DNA of 64,000 bases. Source: an uncultured Clostridia bacterium. Lineage in GTDB: Bacteria; Bacillota; Clostridia; Oscillospirales; Acutalibacteraceae. Position numbers and translations under genes: made by a program. Shown piece after piece: positions 1 through 8,960 of this stretch. The DNA is taken from NCBI GenBank assembly GCA_904420015.1, contig CAJFTS010000042.1, positions 1 through 64,000 on the forward strand. Reading direction: 5' to 3'. The notes under the pieces are model-generated. The model was not told where the DNA came from, did no database searches, and saw nothing but the letters and a program-made list of their open reading frames with translations. Each line of letters starts with the position of its first letter. The first letter of the stretch is position 1.

Positions 1-22
1 ATTCTTTTTTTGGAGGCGAAGT

Positions 23-2782
23 ATGGAGCAACAAACTCTATCCACCGGATTAAACCTAGACATCGGTATCAACACACAGCCCTTGGAAGAGGGGTTATCC
101 AAAACGGTTTCCTTGCTTAACCGGATGGCAGCTGCGATGGACAACGCCAAAAACAAACAGGACAAGTTAAACAAAAGCATGGCGGATACCGGCAACCTAC
201 AGACAGCGGCCAAATCCGGTTCCACGTTTATTGGGGCCTTGGAAAAAGGGCTGGAAGCCCTTTCCGCCATTTCCAACGGCGCAACCAGTTCCTTGGAAGG
301 GCTTTTGACCGCTATTACAGGCGTAACGGACGCTTTGGGAACGGGAGCGGTGGCCGGGTCGGCATTCGGGAACGTAATCGGCACGGTGATCGGAATGGGG
401 CTGGATCTTTTTGTCGGCTATCTCAACTCCATCGAGGAAGCAGAACGACAGAGGCAACAGGCCTTTGAGGACGCGGTGGGCAATATGCAGAGGTACAGCG
501 AAACGCTGTTATCGGTGCAGCGGAACATGGCAATTTTACAGGATTCTACCTCGTCGGTAGAGGAACTGGTGGAGGCGCGCAACTCGCTGGCGGAATCTCT
601 TGAAGGGATCACCGTGGGATACGATGCGGAAGGCAACGCCATCCTGGCAGGCAACGCCATCCTTCAGGACCGCATCGACGTCTTAAAGGAACAACTTGCA
701 CTCAACCAGCAGCAGGCCTCGTTTAGCCTAGAGGGGAAAAAATTTGACCTGTCCGAAAACAAAGAGGCGCTTGCGCAAAAGGAAAAAGAAGTCTCTAGCA
801 AAGCTGAAGACCTCAAAAAACAAATAAAGTACAACAATGATCTTCGTAATCAAGGCACGCATTTTGTTTCCGACGTCCCTATTTACGACACCCAAAACTC
901 CTTACAGAAAAGTCAGGAGGAGATGGCGGCCCTGAAGGAAAAGGAAGTCCAGCTGGAACGCGAAATCCGGGAAGCGTTTACCGCCACGGTTCAGGTTCGG
1001 ATGAATGGATACAACGATATGTCCGCCGTGCAGCAGGAAGTCGTCAATCAGATTATATCGGAAAACGAAGGGCTGATTGAATCAGAAAACGGGGTTGACG
1101 AGGTTCTTGCCATCATCAACGACCAGCTTGAAGACCGGGCGGGCGCACTCGAATATGTCCAAAGCTGTGAGGAGATGGCCCAGGCGAATGAAAAGCTGCG
1201 AACAGGAATTTCCGACGATCTCGACTCTCTCCAATCCCTTTCGAGCGCATACCAGACTTTGCAGCAGGACGGGAATCTGTCCGCGGAAGCCCTTTACACC
1301 CTTGGCCAGGCTTTTCCTGAAATCAACGCCTATATCGCGGAAAGCGGAGACCTTTCTTTGCAAAACGGCCAGTTGCTGGTTGATTTGTTCAATGCAAAGA
1401 TGACGATGCAGAATCTGGAACGAGAATCCCAGATTGCTACACTTGAGACGCAGAGACAAACGGCTGTAGAAGAACGAAAAAATCTTATGGACAAAGCGCA
1501 GGCCTACGACACGCTTGCGAATGCGGCCTTAAATGCAGCCGTGCAACAACAACTTGAAGCAAGTAACAGCAAAATTGAGGACATCGACAAAACCATCGCC
1601 GCCCTGAAAACGGCCTCCAAGATCACTTCTGGAATTACCTTCAATAGTTTGCAATCCAGCGGAGGGAATTCGAGCGGTTCCAAGACGAAATCCTATGGGT
1701 CGTCTAAAAACGAGGCGCTGCAAAACGAGCTGAAGCTGCTCGAGCAAAAGAAAAAGATGGATCAGGTGACCAGCGAAGAGGAGCTTGCATGGCTGGAGAG
1801 GCTTTTGGGGCAATACCGCTTGAGCGCGGACGAGCGGCAGGACCTGGAATACAAGATCTATCAGGTGAAGAAAAAGCTGCAGGACGAGGAAGAAAAACGG
1901 CTGCAGGAACAGATCAAACAGCTCGATGAGCTGGGAAGCGCGGTGACGGATGCGCTCAAGGCCCGGTACGAGGAGCAAAAGGAGATCGAGCAGAAGCGCA
2001 TCGACGACAGCATCCAGAGCTGGAAGGACTGGGAGGAGGAAACGGTCGCCGCGATCCAGGGGCAGATCGACGCGCTCGACGACCTGGAGGAGCAGCAGGA
2101 ATCGGCGGACAAGCGGGCGGAATACGAACGCAACAAGCAGGCACTGGAGCTGCAGAAGGCCTACGAAAAAGACCTGTACCAGCGGGAGATGATACAAAAG
2201 GAGATCAACCGTCTGGACAAGGAGGAGCAGAAGCGGCTGGAGCAGGAAGAGCGGGACCGGCTGCGTGAACAGCTCGAACAGCAGATTGAGGACGTCAAGG
2301 AGCAGTCCCAGCAAAAGCAAGAGGCTTTGGAAAAGGAATCGGAAGCTTTGGACAAAACCTACGAGAAGCGGATGGAGGACGCTGCGCTGAGGGCGGAGGC
2401 GGAACGTCTGCTGATGCAGGCAAGCCAGGAAGAAATTTTGCAGCTGCTGCAGGAATATGCGCCGGATTACGAAGTGGTGGGGCAATCCATGGGCGAAAAG
2501 CTGGTGGAGGGATTTACGCAGAAGGTCGGGTCGATTGAAGCATTCTTTAACAGCCTGCAAATCCGTTTGGAGGAATTCCACGAATCGGTGGCGGCAGCGG
2601 CCAATCAGGCATCCGATCATTTCTATGCCAACCGGGCTGCTCAGGAGGCGAGAATCGCCGCACAGGCGGCCCCTGCCAACATCCAGATGACCGTCAATTT
2701 CAATCAACCGGTGGAAAGCCCCATCGACATGAGACGGGAGCTCGACCGGACGATGCAAAGCTTTGTTGCCAGACTAAACTAG
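23..2782 (+). CDS. Phage tail tape measure protein
   Basis: This 919-residue protein would set the tail length of a long-tailed phage and line the tail tube during DNA ejection. The N-terminal 80 residues are helical. Residues about 85-140 form a Gly/Ala-rich hydrophobic stretch typical of tape measures. From about residue 560 to 800 the chain is almost pure charged coiled coil (Glu/Lys/Arg/Gln runs). The last 100 residues return to mixed sequence. GGAGG at 12-16 precedes the ATG. The distal tail gene starts 12 bases after the stop, which is the usual tape-measure then Dit order. The call rests on composition, length and neighbours, because tape measures diverge too fast for motif recognition. 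Confidence 0.85.
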   Translation: MEQQTLSTGLNLDIGINTQPLEEGLSKTVSLLNRMAAAMDNAKNKQDKLNKSMADTGNLQTAAKSGSTFIGALEKGLEALSAISNGATSSLEGLLTAITGVTDALGTGAVAGSAFGNVIGTVIGMGLDLFVGYLNSIEEAERQRQQAFEDAVGNMQRYSETLLSVQRNMAILQDSTSSVEELVEARNSLAESLEGITVGYDAEGNAILAGNAILQDRIDVLKEQLALNQQQASFSLEGKKFDLSENKEALAQKEKEVSSKAEDLKKQIKYNNDLRNQGTHFVSDVPIYDTQNSLQKSQEEMAALKEKEVQLEREIREAFTATVQVRMNGYNDMSAVQQEVVNQIISENEGLIESENGVDEVLAIINDQLEDRAGALEYVQSCEEMAQANEKLRTGISDDLDSLQSLSSAYQTLQQDGNLSAEALYTLGQAFPEINAYIAESGDLSLQNGQLLVDLFNAKMTMQNLERESQIATLETQRQTAVEERKNLMDKAQAYDTLANAALNAAVQQQLEASNSKIEDIDKTIAALKTASKITSGITFNSLQSSGGNSSGSKTKSYGSSKNEALQNELKLLEQKKKMDQVTSEEELAWLERLLGQYRLSADERQDLEYKIYQVKKKLQDEEEKRLQEQIKQLDELGSAVTDALKARYEEQKEIEQKRIDDSIQSWKDWEEETVAAIQGQIDALDDLEEQQESADKRAEYERNKQALELQKAYEKDLYQREMIQKEINRLDKEEQKRLEQEERDRLREQLEQQIEDVKEQSQQKQEALEKESEALDKTYEKRMEDAALRAEAERLLMQASQEEILQLLQEYAPDYEVVGQSMGEKLVEGFTQKVGSIEAFFNSLQIRLEEFHESVAAAANQASDHFYANRAAQEARIAAQAAPANIQMTVNFNQPVESPIDMRRELDRTMQSFVARLN

Positions 2783-2794
2783 GAGGTTGATGCT

Positions 2795-3685
2795 ATGCAA
2801 AAGCTCATTTATGTTCCGCCTGGAACTTCCATCGACCGCATCGAGGACTGTGCGGTTTTTTCCCTTGCTCCTCCGCTGATTTTGGGCAGTGTTTCCGGTG
2901 TGGGCGGAGCGGAGACAACGCTGGTGCAGGACACCATTCCGGGGCTCGACGGGGTACATGTATACACCATGCGCACCGAGTCGCGGGAGGTGAACGCTAC
3001 CATCCACGTAAAGGGGGGAACCCGGCAGGGAATGTATGAAAAGCGCTTTGCCCTTATCCGAAAGCTCTCCCCCAAAAAGGAACCGGGGACGCTTTACTAC
3101 CAAAACGATTACATTTCCGTTTGCATCGCCGCTTATCCGGCCAACGCCGCGGAGTTCGCCACACGGATTAAAAACTTCAACTCCGCTCAGCTGACCTTCC
3201 GCTGCCCCTCCCCTTACTGGGAGGCGGTGGAGGAAATGCCCCCTTCCTACATGGCGTATGTAGAAGGGGGTTTTTCATTCCCCTTGGAGTTTGCGCCGGA
3301 AAGGGATCATAAAATCCAATTTGCATCCCGCTCCAACCGCTGCACGGTATTAAACAACGGCTCGGTGGCGACTCCGGTACGTTTGACCATTCTGGGACCG
3401 GCGAACAACCCGGCGGTCCACAACCTGACCACCGGCGAGACCATCCGGGTGAAAAAGACGCTGGAGGAAGGCGACACGCTGGTGATCTACACAAAGCCGG
3501 GGGAAAAGCGGGTGCTGCTGACCGGCAAGGACGGGGCGACCAGCAGCGCGTTTGCCTATATCGACCTACAGAGCACCTTTTTCCAGCTTCAGCCGGGGGT
3601 CAATGAGCTGCAGTATGAAAGCGGCAATGAAAGCGAGATGACGCGGGTCATCATTCAATACCGCGAACGGTATGCGGGGGTGTAA
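2795..3685 (+). CDS. Distal tail protein (Dit-like, siphovirus tail family)
   Basis: The 296-residue product resembles siphovirus distal tail proteins, which form the hub linking tail tube and baseplate. An N-terminal half with the pattern TIPGLDGVHVYTMRTESREV and a beta-rich C-terminal half fit the family. The length is usual. AGGAGG lies at 2781-2786. It sits between tape measure and a Gp37-like tail gene, with only 5 bases to the latter, so the three are one late operon. Family recognition comes from order and overall pattern rather than a catalytic motif. Confidence 0.8.
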   Translation: MQKLIYVPPGTSIDRIEDCAVFSLAPPLILGSVSGVGGAETTLVQDTIPGLDGVHVYTMRTESREVNATIHVKGGTRQGMYEKRFALIRKLSPKKEPGTLYYQNDYISVCIAAYPANAAEFATRIKNFNSAQLTFRCPSPYWEAVEEMPPSYMAYVEGGFSFPLEFAPERDHKIQFASRSNRCTVLNNGSVATPVRLTILGPANNPAVHNLTTGETIRVKKTLEEGDTLVIYTKPGEKRVLLTGKDGATSSAFAYIDLQSTFFQLQPGVNELQYESGNESEMTRVIIQYRERYAGV

Positions 3686-3690
3686 GGGTT

Positions 3691-4875
3691 ATGAAAATTC
3701 CGGTCATTCGCATCATTGACACGGGCGGGTCCCTTTTGGCGGAGATAGACCGCTACACCTCCCTGTATTTTAAACGCAGCTGGCAAGGGGTGGGCGATTT
3801 TCAATTCGTTCTGCCGGTGGACGGCCAGGAGCTCCCCTCCATTCAGCCGGGACGATACGTGATGCTGGACAACGACGGGCATCGGGCGGGAATCATACGC
3901 AGCTTGGAGTATACCGAGGATAACCGGGGGCCGGTTCTTTCGGTGACGGGGGTTACGCTCAACGGCCTGGCGGCCCAGCGTATCACAGTTCCAAAAGACT
4001 GGAAGCCGTCCGATGAAGAGGAGGAAGATCAGACCGATCCCAACGGAGGGTACGACAACGTACCCGAGGTGACAAAGGATAATCCCACCCCTACTCCGGT
4101 AGCGGCGGAGACCATTCTGAAAACTTATGCGTCCCGTCACATGGCGGCGCCTATCGATCCGACCCGCCTCTTCCCTATGAAAGTCAACCCGGATTTGGGA
4201 CGGGGAATGAAAACGGTTTGGATGAGCCGGTACGAGCGGCTTGACGCGGTGCTGCAAAAAGCGGCGGAATACTGCGACATCGGCTGGGAGATTTACTTAG
4301 ACGAAACCGGCACGCTGCATTTCGATGTAATGACAGGGGTGGATCATTCGGTATCCCAGGAGGAAAACAGCCCGGTGCTCTTCTCTCTGGATTTTGAGTC
4401 CATCAAGAGCCTCAACCATTTGCAGGATCTATCCTCCTATCTGAATTTGGGGTATGCGGCCGGGGTCGGGGAAGGCGCCGACCGGGTGGTGCTGAAGGTC
4501 ACCAATGAAGAGACGGAGCCTACGGCTTTTTCCCGGTTTGAAACCTTCCTCGACTGCGGAGAGCTGTCCATACTTCAATCGGATACGGCGATGAGCTTAC
4601 AAGACGAAGGAAAACACCAGCTCAAGGAATACGAAAAACAGGAAAGCCTGTCGGCGGTGGTTTCGCCGGAGAGCTCCTTTGTTTATGGGGTAGACTGGGC
4701 GCTGGGTGATCTGGTCACCATCCAAAGCCGGATCGGCGACGTCTCTTTAGACGCGCGGATTGCTGAAATCGCCGAGCGGTACGAGAGCACCCAGATGGGC
4801 ATCGACGTGACCTTTGGAACGGCGCCGCTGCATTTGGGAAGGGTGATTCAAAGCCTCAAAAGCATTCCGCGATAG
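3691..4875 (+). CDS. Siphovirus Gp37-like tail protein
   Basis: The 394-residue product resembles the ReqiPepy6 Gp37-like family of tail or baseplate hub proteins. These begin with a beta-rich segment that places a ligand-independent frame (here RYTSLYFKRSWQGVGDFQFV, residues 22-41) and act at the tail tip. An acidic linker rich in Asp, Glu and Pro (about residues 105-130) separates two halves. The C-terminal half carries a tail-hub-like stretch, with WALGDLVTIQSRIGD near residue 340. It follows the Dit gene by 5 bases. After the stop, a 7-bp GC-rich stem (4893-4910) precedes the next gene. Confidence 0.75.
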   Translation: MKIPVIRIIDTGGSLLAEIDRYTSLYFKRSWQGVGDFQFVLPVDGQELPSIQPGRYVMLDNDGHRAGIIRSLEYTEDNRGPVLSVTGVTLNGLAAQRITVPKDWKPSDEEEEDQTDPNGGYDNVPEVTKDNPTPTPVAAETILKTYASRHMAAPIDPTRLFPMKVNPDLGRGMKTVWMSRYERLDAVLQKAAEYCDIGWEIYLDETGTLHFDVMTGVDHSVSQEENSPVLFSLDFESIKSLNHLQDLSSYLNLGYAAGVGEGADRVVLKVTNEETEPTAFSRFETFLDCGELSILQSDTAMSLQDEGKHQLKEYEKQESLSAVVSPESSFVYGVDWALGDLVTIQSRIGDVSLDARIAEIAERYESTQMGIDVTFGTAPLHLGRVIQSLKSIPR

Positions 4876-4937
4876 GATAACGCCAAGCCGGGCGGACGGA
4901 TGGCCGTCCGGCAAAATGAACAAAGGAAGTGAGAAAA

Positions 4938-6569
4938 TTGAGCGAAAGCTCCATGTTTTTTGATTCGACCGCCGAGGACCGGCGGCTTTATTCCTCCGGG
5001 GATTTTGCAAAGTATATGCGGCTGTTTTACGCGGACGGGGTGGTAATGCAGGAAACCAGCCCGGAAAGCCTCAAGGTATACAAGGGGGAATCGGACCTGT
5101 CCGTATCCATCAACCCTGGCGCCGCGCTCATCCGGGGCTACTGCTATTTCAATGATTTTGAACCGCTCAAGCGGGCCCCGCTGGCGGCGGACGCCGTCTA
5201 TCCGCGTATCGACCGGGTGGTGTTAAGGCTGGATCTGACGCTGCGAAGCGTATCGGTCCATATTCTTTCCGGCACGGCGGCGGCCAACCCGGCGCCGGCA
5301 CAGCTGACCCGAAACGAAAACACGTATGAGCTCTCCCTGGCACAGCTGTACATCCCGGCGAACGCCACCATTATCGAACGTGTAACCGACGAGAGGTATA
5401 ACGGGGAGGTGTGCGGCATTGCAGCGGGGCTCTACACGCTGGATATGGACGACTACCGCAAAATGGCGGAGGAGGCGCTGGAAGCGCTGGCAGACAATGC
5501 GGTGTATGCAAGCTCCAATCTGCTTATCGACAGCCATTTCCAGGTCTGGGAGGACGGAGACGCCTTTTCGGATATTCCAAAGGAGGGGCGGTACACCGCC
5601 ACCGTGTGGGCGGTGGCCAATTGCAGCCAAGGCAGCGGGCTGACAGTCGCAAAGGGAAACGACGGCATGCACATCAAATTCGGCGGCTCGGGAGAACAGA
5701 TGGTTATGGTGACGCAGCTGATGGAGGAGGCGACTAAGTCCCTCCTTGACGGCAAGACCGTCACCCTTTCCTGGTCGGTCAACGGCACCACCTATCGGCG
5801 CACCTTTGTGTTCCGGGCTCAGGCAAACAATCCGGTGGAGCTCTTTGTAAAGGGGGAAGGCGGGTCGGCCTCGGTGCTCAACTGGGCAAAGCTGGAGGTG
5901 GGAAGCGTACCGACCCGGTGCCTGCCCCGTCCGTTTGTAGAGGAACGGAATCTGACGCTGCGATATTTTAAAAAAATCGACAGCGCAGTACACAATTACA
6001 CCTACGTCCCCGAACTTGACGGCGGAATGGCTCTGTTCAACTATAACTACGAGGAGCTGGCCAACGACCCGATAATTTTGGATGCAGAGGATGCCGGCGT
6101 TCTCATATTCGAAGCCGCTACCAATACCATGATAAAAATGTCGGACGCTTCCGACACCCATGCGCTTACGAAACGCAATCTGACGCTGCAATATCAGGTG
6201 CCGGACCACACCTACATGATCCCGATGCAGGCCATCCGTTTGGATGCCCGGGATGCTCCCAACGGAAAACCTACCCTCATGGTCTATTCGGTCCAGGCGC
6301 CCACAAAGGCACTGGCAGACGAGCCCATTGCCTTCACCGTCCAGGCCAGCCCTCTCACAAGCAAGATCCGCGCGTACAGCGAAAGCGGAAGCGGGCTTGC
6401 TATGGAAAGCCTATCTAGCTCCGTCAATGCAGACGGTACAAGGGTCTTTGCCTTTACAATCGCATTGAGCAGCCCCGGTATCCGGGAAATTACATTTCGG
6501 GCGATGGACGCCGAAACGAATGTGGAGGCGGCCGGGATCAAGTGGGGCATTCGAATTATGAAAGAATAA
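4938..6569 (+). CDS. Phage baseplate/tail protein, paralogue 1 (TTG start)
   Basis: The 543-residue product shares its first 170 or so residues with the next gene. Shared landmarks are an N-terminal SMFFDS, FAKYMRLFYADGVVM, a CYFND or AYFNE segment, RVVLRLDL, ELSLAQL and GLYTLD. The remainder (residues about 190-543) is unique and beta-rich, suggesting a receptor- or glycan-binding C-terminal region. I chose TTG at 4938 because GGAAG at 4925-4929 lies 8 bases upstream and because the paralogue begins the same way. A GTG at 4929 would lie within the ribosome site. The exact role (baseplate upper protein or receptor-binding protein) is inferred from position after the tail hub gene. Confidence 0.7.
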   Translation: MSESSMFFDSTAEDRRLYSSGDFAKYMRLFYADGVVMQETSPESLKVYKGESDLSVSINPGAALIRGYCYFNDFEPLKRAPLAADAVYPRIDRVVLRLDLTLRSVSVHILSGTAAANPAPAQLTRNENTYELSLAQLYIPANATIIERVTDERYNGEVCGIAAGLYTLDMDDYRKMAEEALEALADNAVYASSNLLIDSHFQVWEDGDAFSDIPKEGRYTATVWAVANCSQGSGLTVAKGNDGMHIKFGGSGEQMVMVTQLMEEATKSLLDGKTVTLSWSVNGTTYRRTFVFRAQANNPVELFVKGEGGSASVLNWAKLEVGSVPTRCLPRPFVEERNLTLRYFKKIDSAVHNYTYVPELDGGMALFNYNYEELANDPIILDAEDAGVLIFEAATNTMIKMSDASDTHALTKRNLTLQYQVPDHTYMIPMQAIRLDARDAPNGKPTLMVYSVQAPTKALADEPIAFTVQASPLTSKIRAYSESGSGLAMESLSSSVNADGTRVFAFTIALSSPGIREITFRAMDAETNVEAAGIKWGIRIMKE

Positions 6570-6582
6570 GGAGGATGGTATT

Positions 6583-7368
6583 TTGAGCGAGAAATCCATG
6601 TTTTTTGATTCCTATCCGGAGGATGTGCGGCAATATTCGTCGGCGGAATTCGCCAAGTTTATGAAGCTGTTTTATGCGGACGGGGTGGTAATGAACGGAG
6701 ACGATTCGCTGCAAGTTCGCCTTTGCCAGGCTCAGCTGGCGGTAACGGTGGACCCGGGTAAGGCCATTGTACAGGGCTACGCCTATTTTAACGAAAACGT
6801 GCCGGTTACGCTGTCCGTTCCGCGGTCCAACTCCACCTACTCACGTGTCGATCGGGTAGTGCTGCGGCTGGATCTGCGGGCGCAGGCGCGGAGCGTATCG
6901 CTGGCCATTTTACAGGGCGAGCCGGGGGCTTCCCCCGTCCCCAAGGAGCTTACCCGCAACGACAAGATCTGGGAGCTGTCGCTGGCCCAGCTTCAGGTCC
7001 CGGCCAACGCCACCATGGTAACCAGGGTGATTGACGAACGCTTCGACGCTTCCCTCTGCGGTGTGGCGGCGGGGCTTTATACCTTAGACGCCGAAGGGTA
7101 TCGGCAAAAGGCGGAGGAAATCCTGACGCAGCTGGCAAGCCAGGGGTATGTGCCGCTGGACGAGTATACCAGCAAGATCAACCAGGAGGTGAAAACCTCC
7201 TCCTCCCCCTCCTTTGCGGGGCTTACGGTGACGGGCATCATCCGCGGCACGGCGGAAAACGCCCAGCAGCTCGGCGGGCTGGAGGCCGGCGGGTATCAGA
7301 AAAAGGTGACGGTGGGAACGTCGGTCCCGGGATCTCTGGCGCAAGGCGAAATCTTTGTTTTGGTATAA
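6583..7368 (+). CDS. Phage baseplate/tail protein, paralogue 2 (TTG start)
   Basis: This 261-residue protein is a shorter copy of the preceding gene's N-terminal module (SMFFDS, FAKFMKLFYADGVVM, RVVLRLDL, ELSLAQL, GLYTLD). It then has a different tail of about 90 residues ending VPGSLAQGEIFVLV. That end resembles the C-terminal repeats of phage tail proteins that close with a short beta strand. AAGGAGG at 6569-6575 lies 7 bases before the TTG. The two genes look like a tandem duplication in which the first gained a large extra C-terminal region. Confidence 0.7.
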   Translation: MSEKSMFFDSYPEDVRQYSSAEFAKFMKLFYADGVVMNGDDSLQVRLCQAQLAVTVDPGKAIVQGYAYFNENVPVTLSVPRSNSTYSRVDRVVLRLDLRAQARSVSLAILQGEPGASPVPKELTRNDKIWELSLAQLQVPANATMVTRVIDERFDASLCGVAAGLYTLDAEGYRQKAEEILTQLASQGYVPLDEYTSKINQEVKTSSSPSFAGLTVTGIIRGTAENAQQLGGLEAGGYQKKVTVGTSVPGSLAQGEIFVLV

Positions 7369-7380
7369 GGAGGCGGGGAA

Positions 7381-8295
7381 ATGGCGAGCGGCCGCGTTAA
7401 CGGAAGTGTAGGAAAGAATAGTTTTTATAACGGCATACGTGCTTATTCTTTCTTTGTCGACTGGGTTTCCACTCCAAACTACGACGGGAATTATTCTTTA
7501 ATTACCGCCTCCATGCGTTTTGGAATGGGGCCGGCTAAGCTGAGTTTCTATAATACAGTCAATACACCAACTGCCACCATTACAATTGACGGACAAACAC
7601 GCAGCATAACCAAAAAATTTTATTTATCCAATTGGACGGAAATTGAGAACCCATGGGATCCTCCGGCACAGCAAAGATCAGCATGTACCGTGTTTACTTG
7701 TGACCCAGTACAGGTAAATCACAATGCCGATGGGTCACGTACCTTTTCTTTGAGTGCAGAGGTAAATCTTGGGTCCTCCACTTATTCCCCTGGACACTGT
7801 CATTGTGAAGCAAGCAATTTAGTTCTGGATCCGATTCCCCGCACCCCTTCTGCGCCGCCCTATCTAAATGTATCCATGAACCGGGATAACCAGATTCATC
7901 TTTCCTGGGGGGCTTCATCCGGCTATGTGACGGGATATGAGCTTCAATACCTCTATTCCGACCCGAATACCAATGCCTACAGCGGCTGGATTTATCTCGG
8001 CGAAACCTCCGGTACCTCCTATACGGACAATCGGACAGGATGGAACGCCGGATACGGCTTCACCTATCGGGTACAGGCGAAAAACGGCGGTCTTGCCTCG
8101 GGATGGACCGACACCGGCTGGGTATTCCGAAAAGGCGGTATCTATGTCCCTTATAACGGGGCGCGCCGGTTCGGAACCGTCTATACACCGGGAAGCCCGC
8201 CGGCCCGCGCAAAAGGCGTTTGGGTCGGGAATGCACAGGGGATACCTGAGGAATCCATCCGGATTGAAATGGAAAAGAATGATCCGATGGGGTGA
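7381..8295 (+). CDS. Phage structural protein with FnIII-like domain
   Basis: The 304-residue product has a beta-rich N-terminal half of unknown fold (residues 1-155, with SKITKKFYLSNW-like aromatic patterns) and a fibronectin type III-like domain at about 155-250. The FnIII segment runs from PRTPSAPPYLNVSMNRDN through the YEL.YLYSDP and YTDNRTGWNAGYGFTYRVQAKN strands. Such proteins are usually tail decorations or glycan contacts. AAGGAGG lies at 7367-7373. The DNA of the first 400 bases is clearly more AT-rich than the genes on both sides, pointing to recombination of this module. The function is inferred from phage context only. Confidence 0.6.
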   Translation: MASGRVNGSVGKNSFYNGIRAYSFFVDWVSTPNYDGNYSLITASMRFGMGPAKLSFYNTVNTPTATITIDGQTRSITKKFYLSNWTEIENPWDPPAQQRSACTVFTCDPVQVNHNADGSRTFSLSAEVNLGSSTYSPGHCHCEASNLVLDPIPRTPSAPPYLNVSMNRDNQIHLSWGASSGYVTGYELQYLYSDPNTNAYSGWIYLGETSGTSYTDNRTGWNAGYGFTYRVQAKNGGLASGWTDTGWVFRKGGIYVPYNGARRFGTVYTPGSPPARAKGVWVGNAQGIPEESIRIEMEKNDPMG

Positions 8296-8356
8296 GAATG
8301 GACCTGTTTGACCGGCCCATTTTTTATCCCGATGTATGAAAGAACGGGAGGAATCT

Positions 8357-8893
8357 ATGCGAACCATTACCTTTACCATTGAGGGGGAGCGGCTGCTCCC
8401 CTCCCACCCGCTGGCCGGACAGGCGGGAGAGCATCTCGATACGCAGCTATCTTTTGATCTGCCGCAGGAGTGGCAGGATATGGATGAATACCGGCTGCAT
8501 TTTTGCACCGATGCCTGCCGGAATTACTCCACAGTGCCGCTGACTGCGCCGGTGCGGTTTTCTCTCCCACAGGTCCTGATGGCGGCGGGAACGCTCCACC
8601 TGTTCCTGGAAGGACGCAGGGGCACGCAGATTCACCGCACGTCCATGGCGAGGCTGCTGGTGGAGGAGTGCCCGGATGTTCCTTGCGGGGAAACGGAAAT
8701 CGACGATCCGATGGAGGGGCTGGTACAGTCTGCTCTGCGGGATTTTGTACAGGCGATGAGCCGGCTCGAAGAGGCGGAGGGTGAGGCAAAAGCGCTTAGG
8801 CAGGAAACGGACGATTGTACCCGCGCGATTGCGTCCCTTACCGCCCGGGTGGAGGCGCTGGAGAAGGCGCTTTCCTCTGCCGGGCAGCCATGA
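8357..8893 (+). CDS. Phage baseplate-like protein, short copy
   Basis: This 178-residue protein begins MRTITFTIEGERLLP and shares its first 110 residues with the next gene. Shared features are IEGE or IQGE, AGQAGEHLDTQLS or AGQSGEHLATALS, a WQD pattern, a PLxxPxxFxLPQxLM segment and a HRTS motif. The C-terminal 60 residues are a coiled coil (EEAEGEAKALRQETDDCTRA). ATG at 8357 is preferred over an upstream in-frame ATG at 8336, because GGGAGG at 8346-8351 lies 5 bases before it. The N-terminal domain resembles the adaptor domains found on phage baseplate upper proteins, but that assignment is tentative. Confidence 0.65.
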   Translation: MRTITFTIEGERLLPSHPLAGQAGEHLDTQLSFDLPQEWQDMDEYRLHFCTDACRNYSTVPLTAPVRFSLPQVLMAAGTLHLFLEGRRGTQIHRTSMARLLVEECPDVPCGETEIDDPMEGLVQSALRDFVQAMSRLEEAEGEAKALRQETDDCTRAIASLTARVEALEKALSSAGQP

Positions 8894-8899
8894 TGCGGG

Positions 8900-8930
8900 C
8901 GGGCTTCTTTCCCTGGCGGGAAGTAGCCCG
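8900..8930 (+). terminator. Intergenic hairpin between duplicated tail genes
   Basis: CGGGCTTCTTTCCC and GGGAAGTAGCCCG pair around a TGGC loop. The stem has one mismatch and one bulge and is not followed by a T run. It could be a weak terminator or an mRNA-stabilising hairpin in the late operon. Confidence 0.35.
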
Positions 8931-8960
8931 TCTCAATTTCAATGATTTGAGGTGAATTTC

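Noticed and set aside
1529-2758. A 409-codon minus-strand frame opposite the tape measure
   Set aside because: The Leu/Phe-rich product is the complement of the Glu/Lys/Gln coiled coil on the plus strand, not a real membrane protein.
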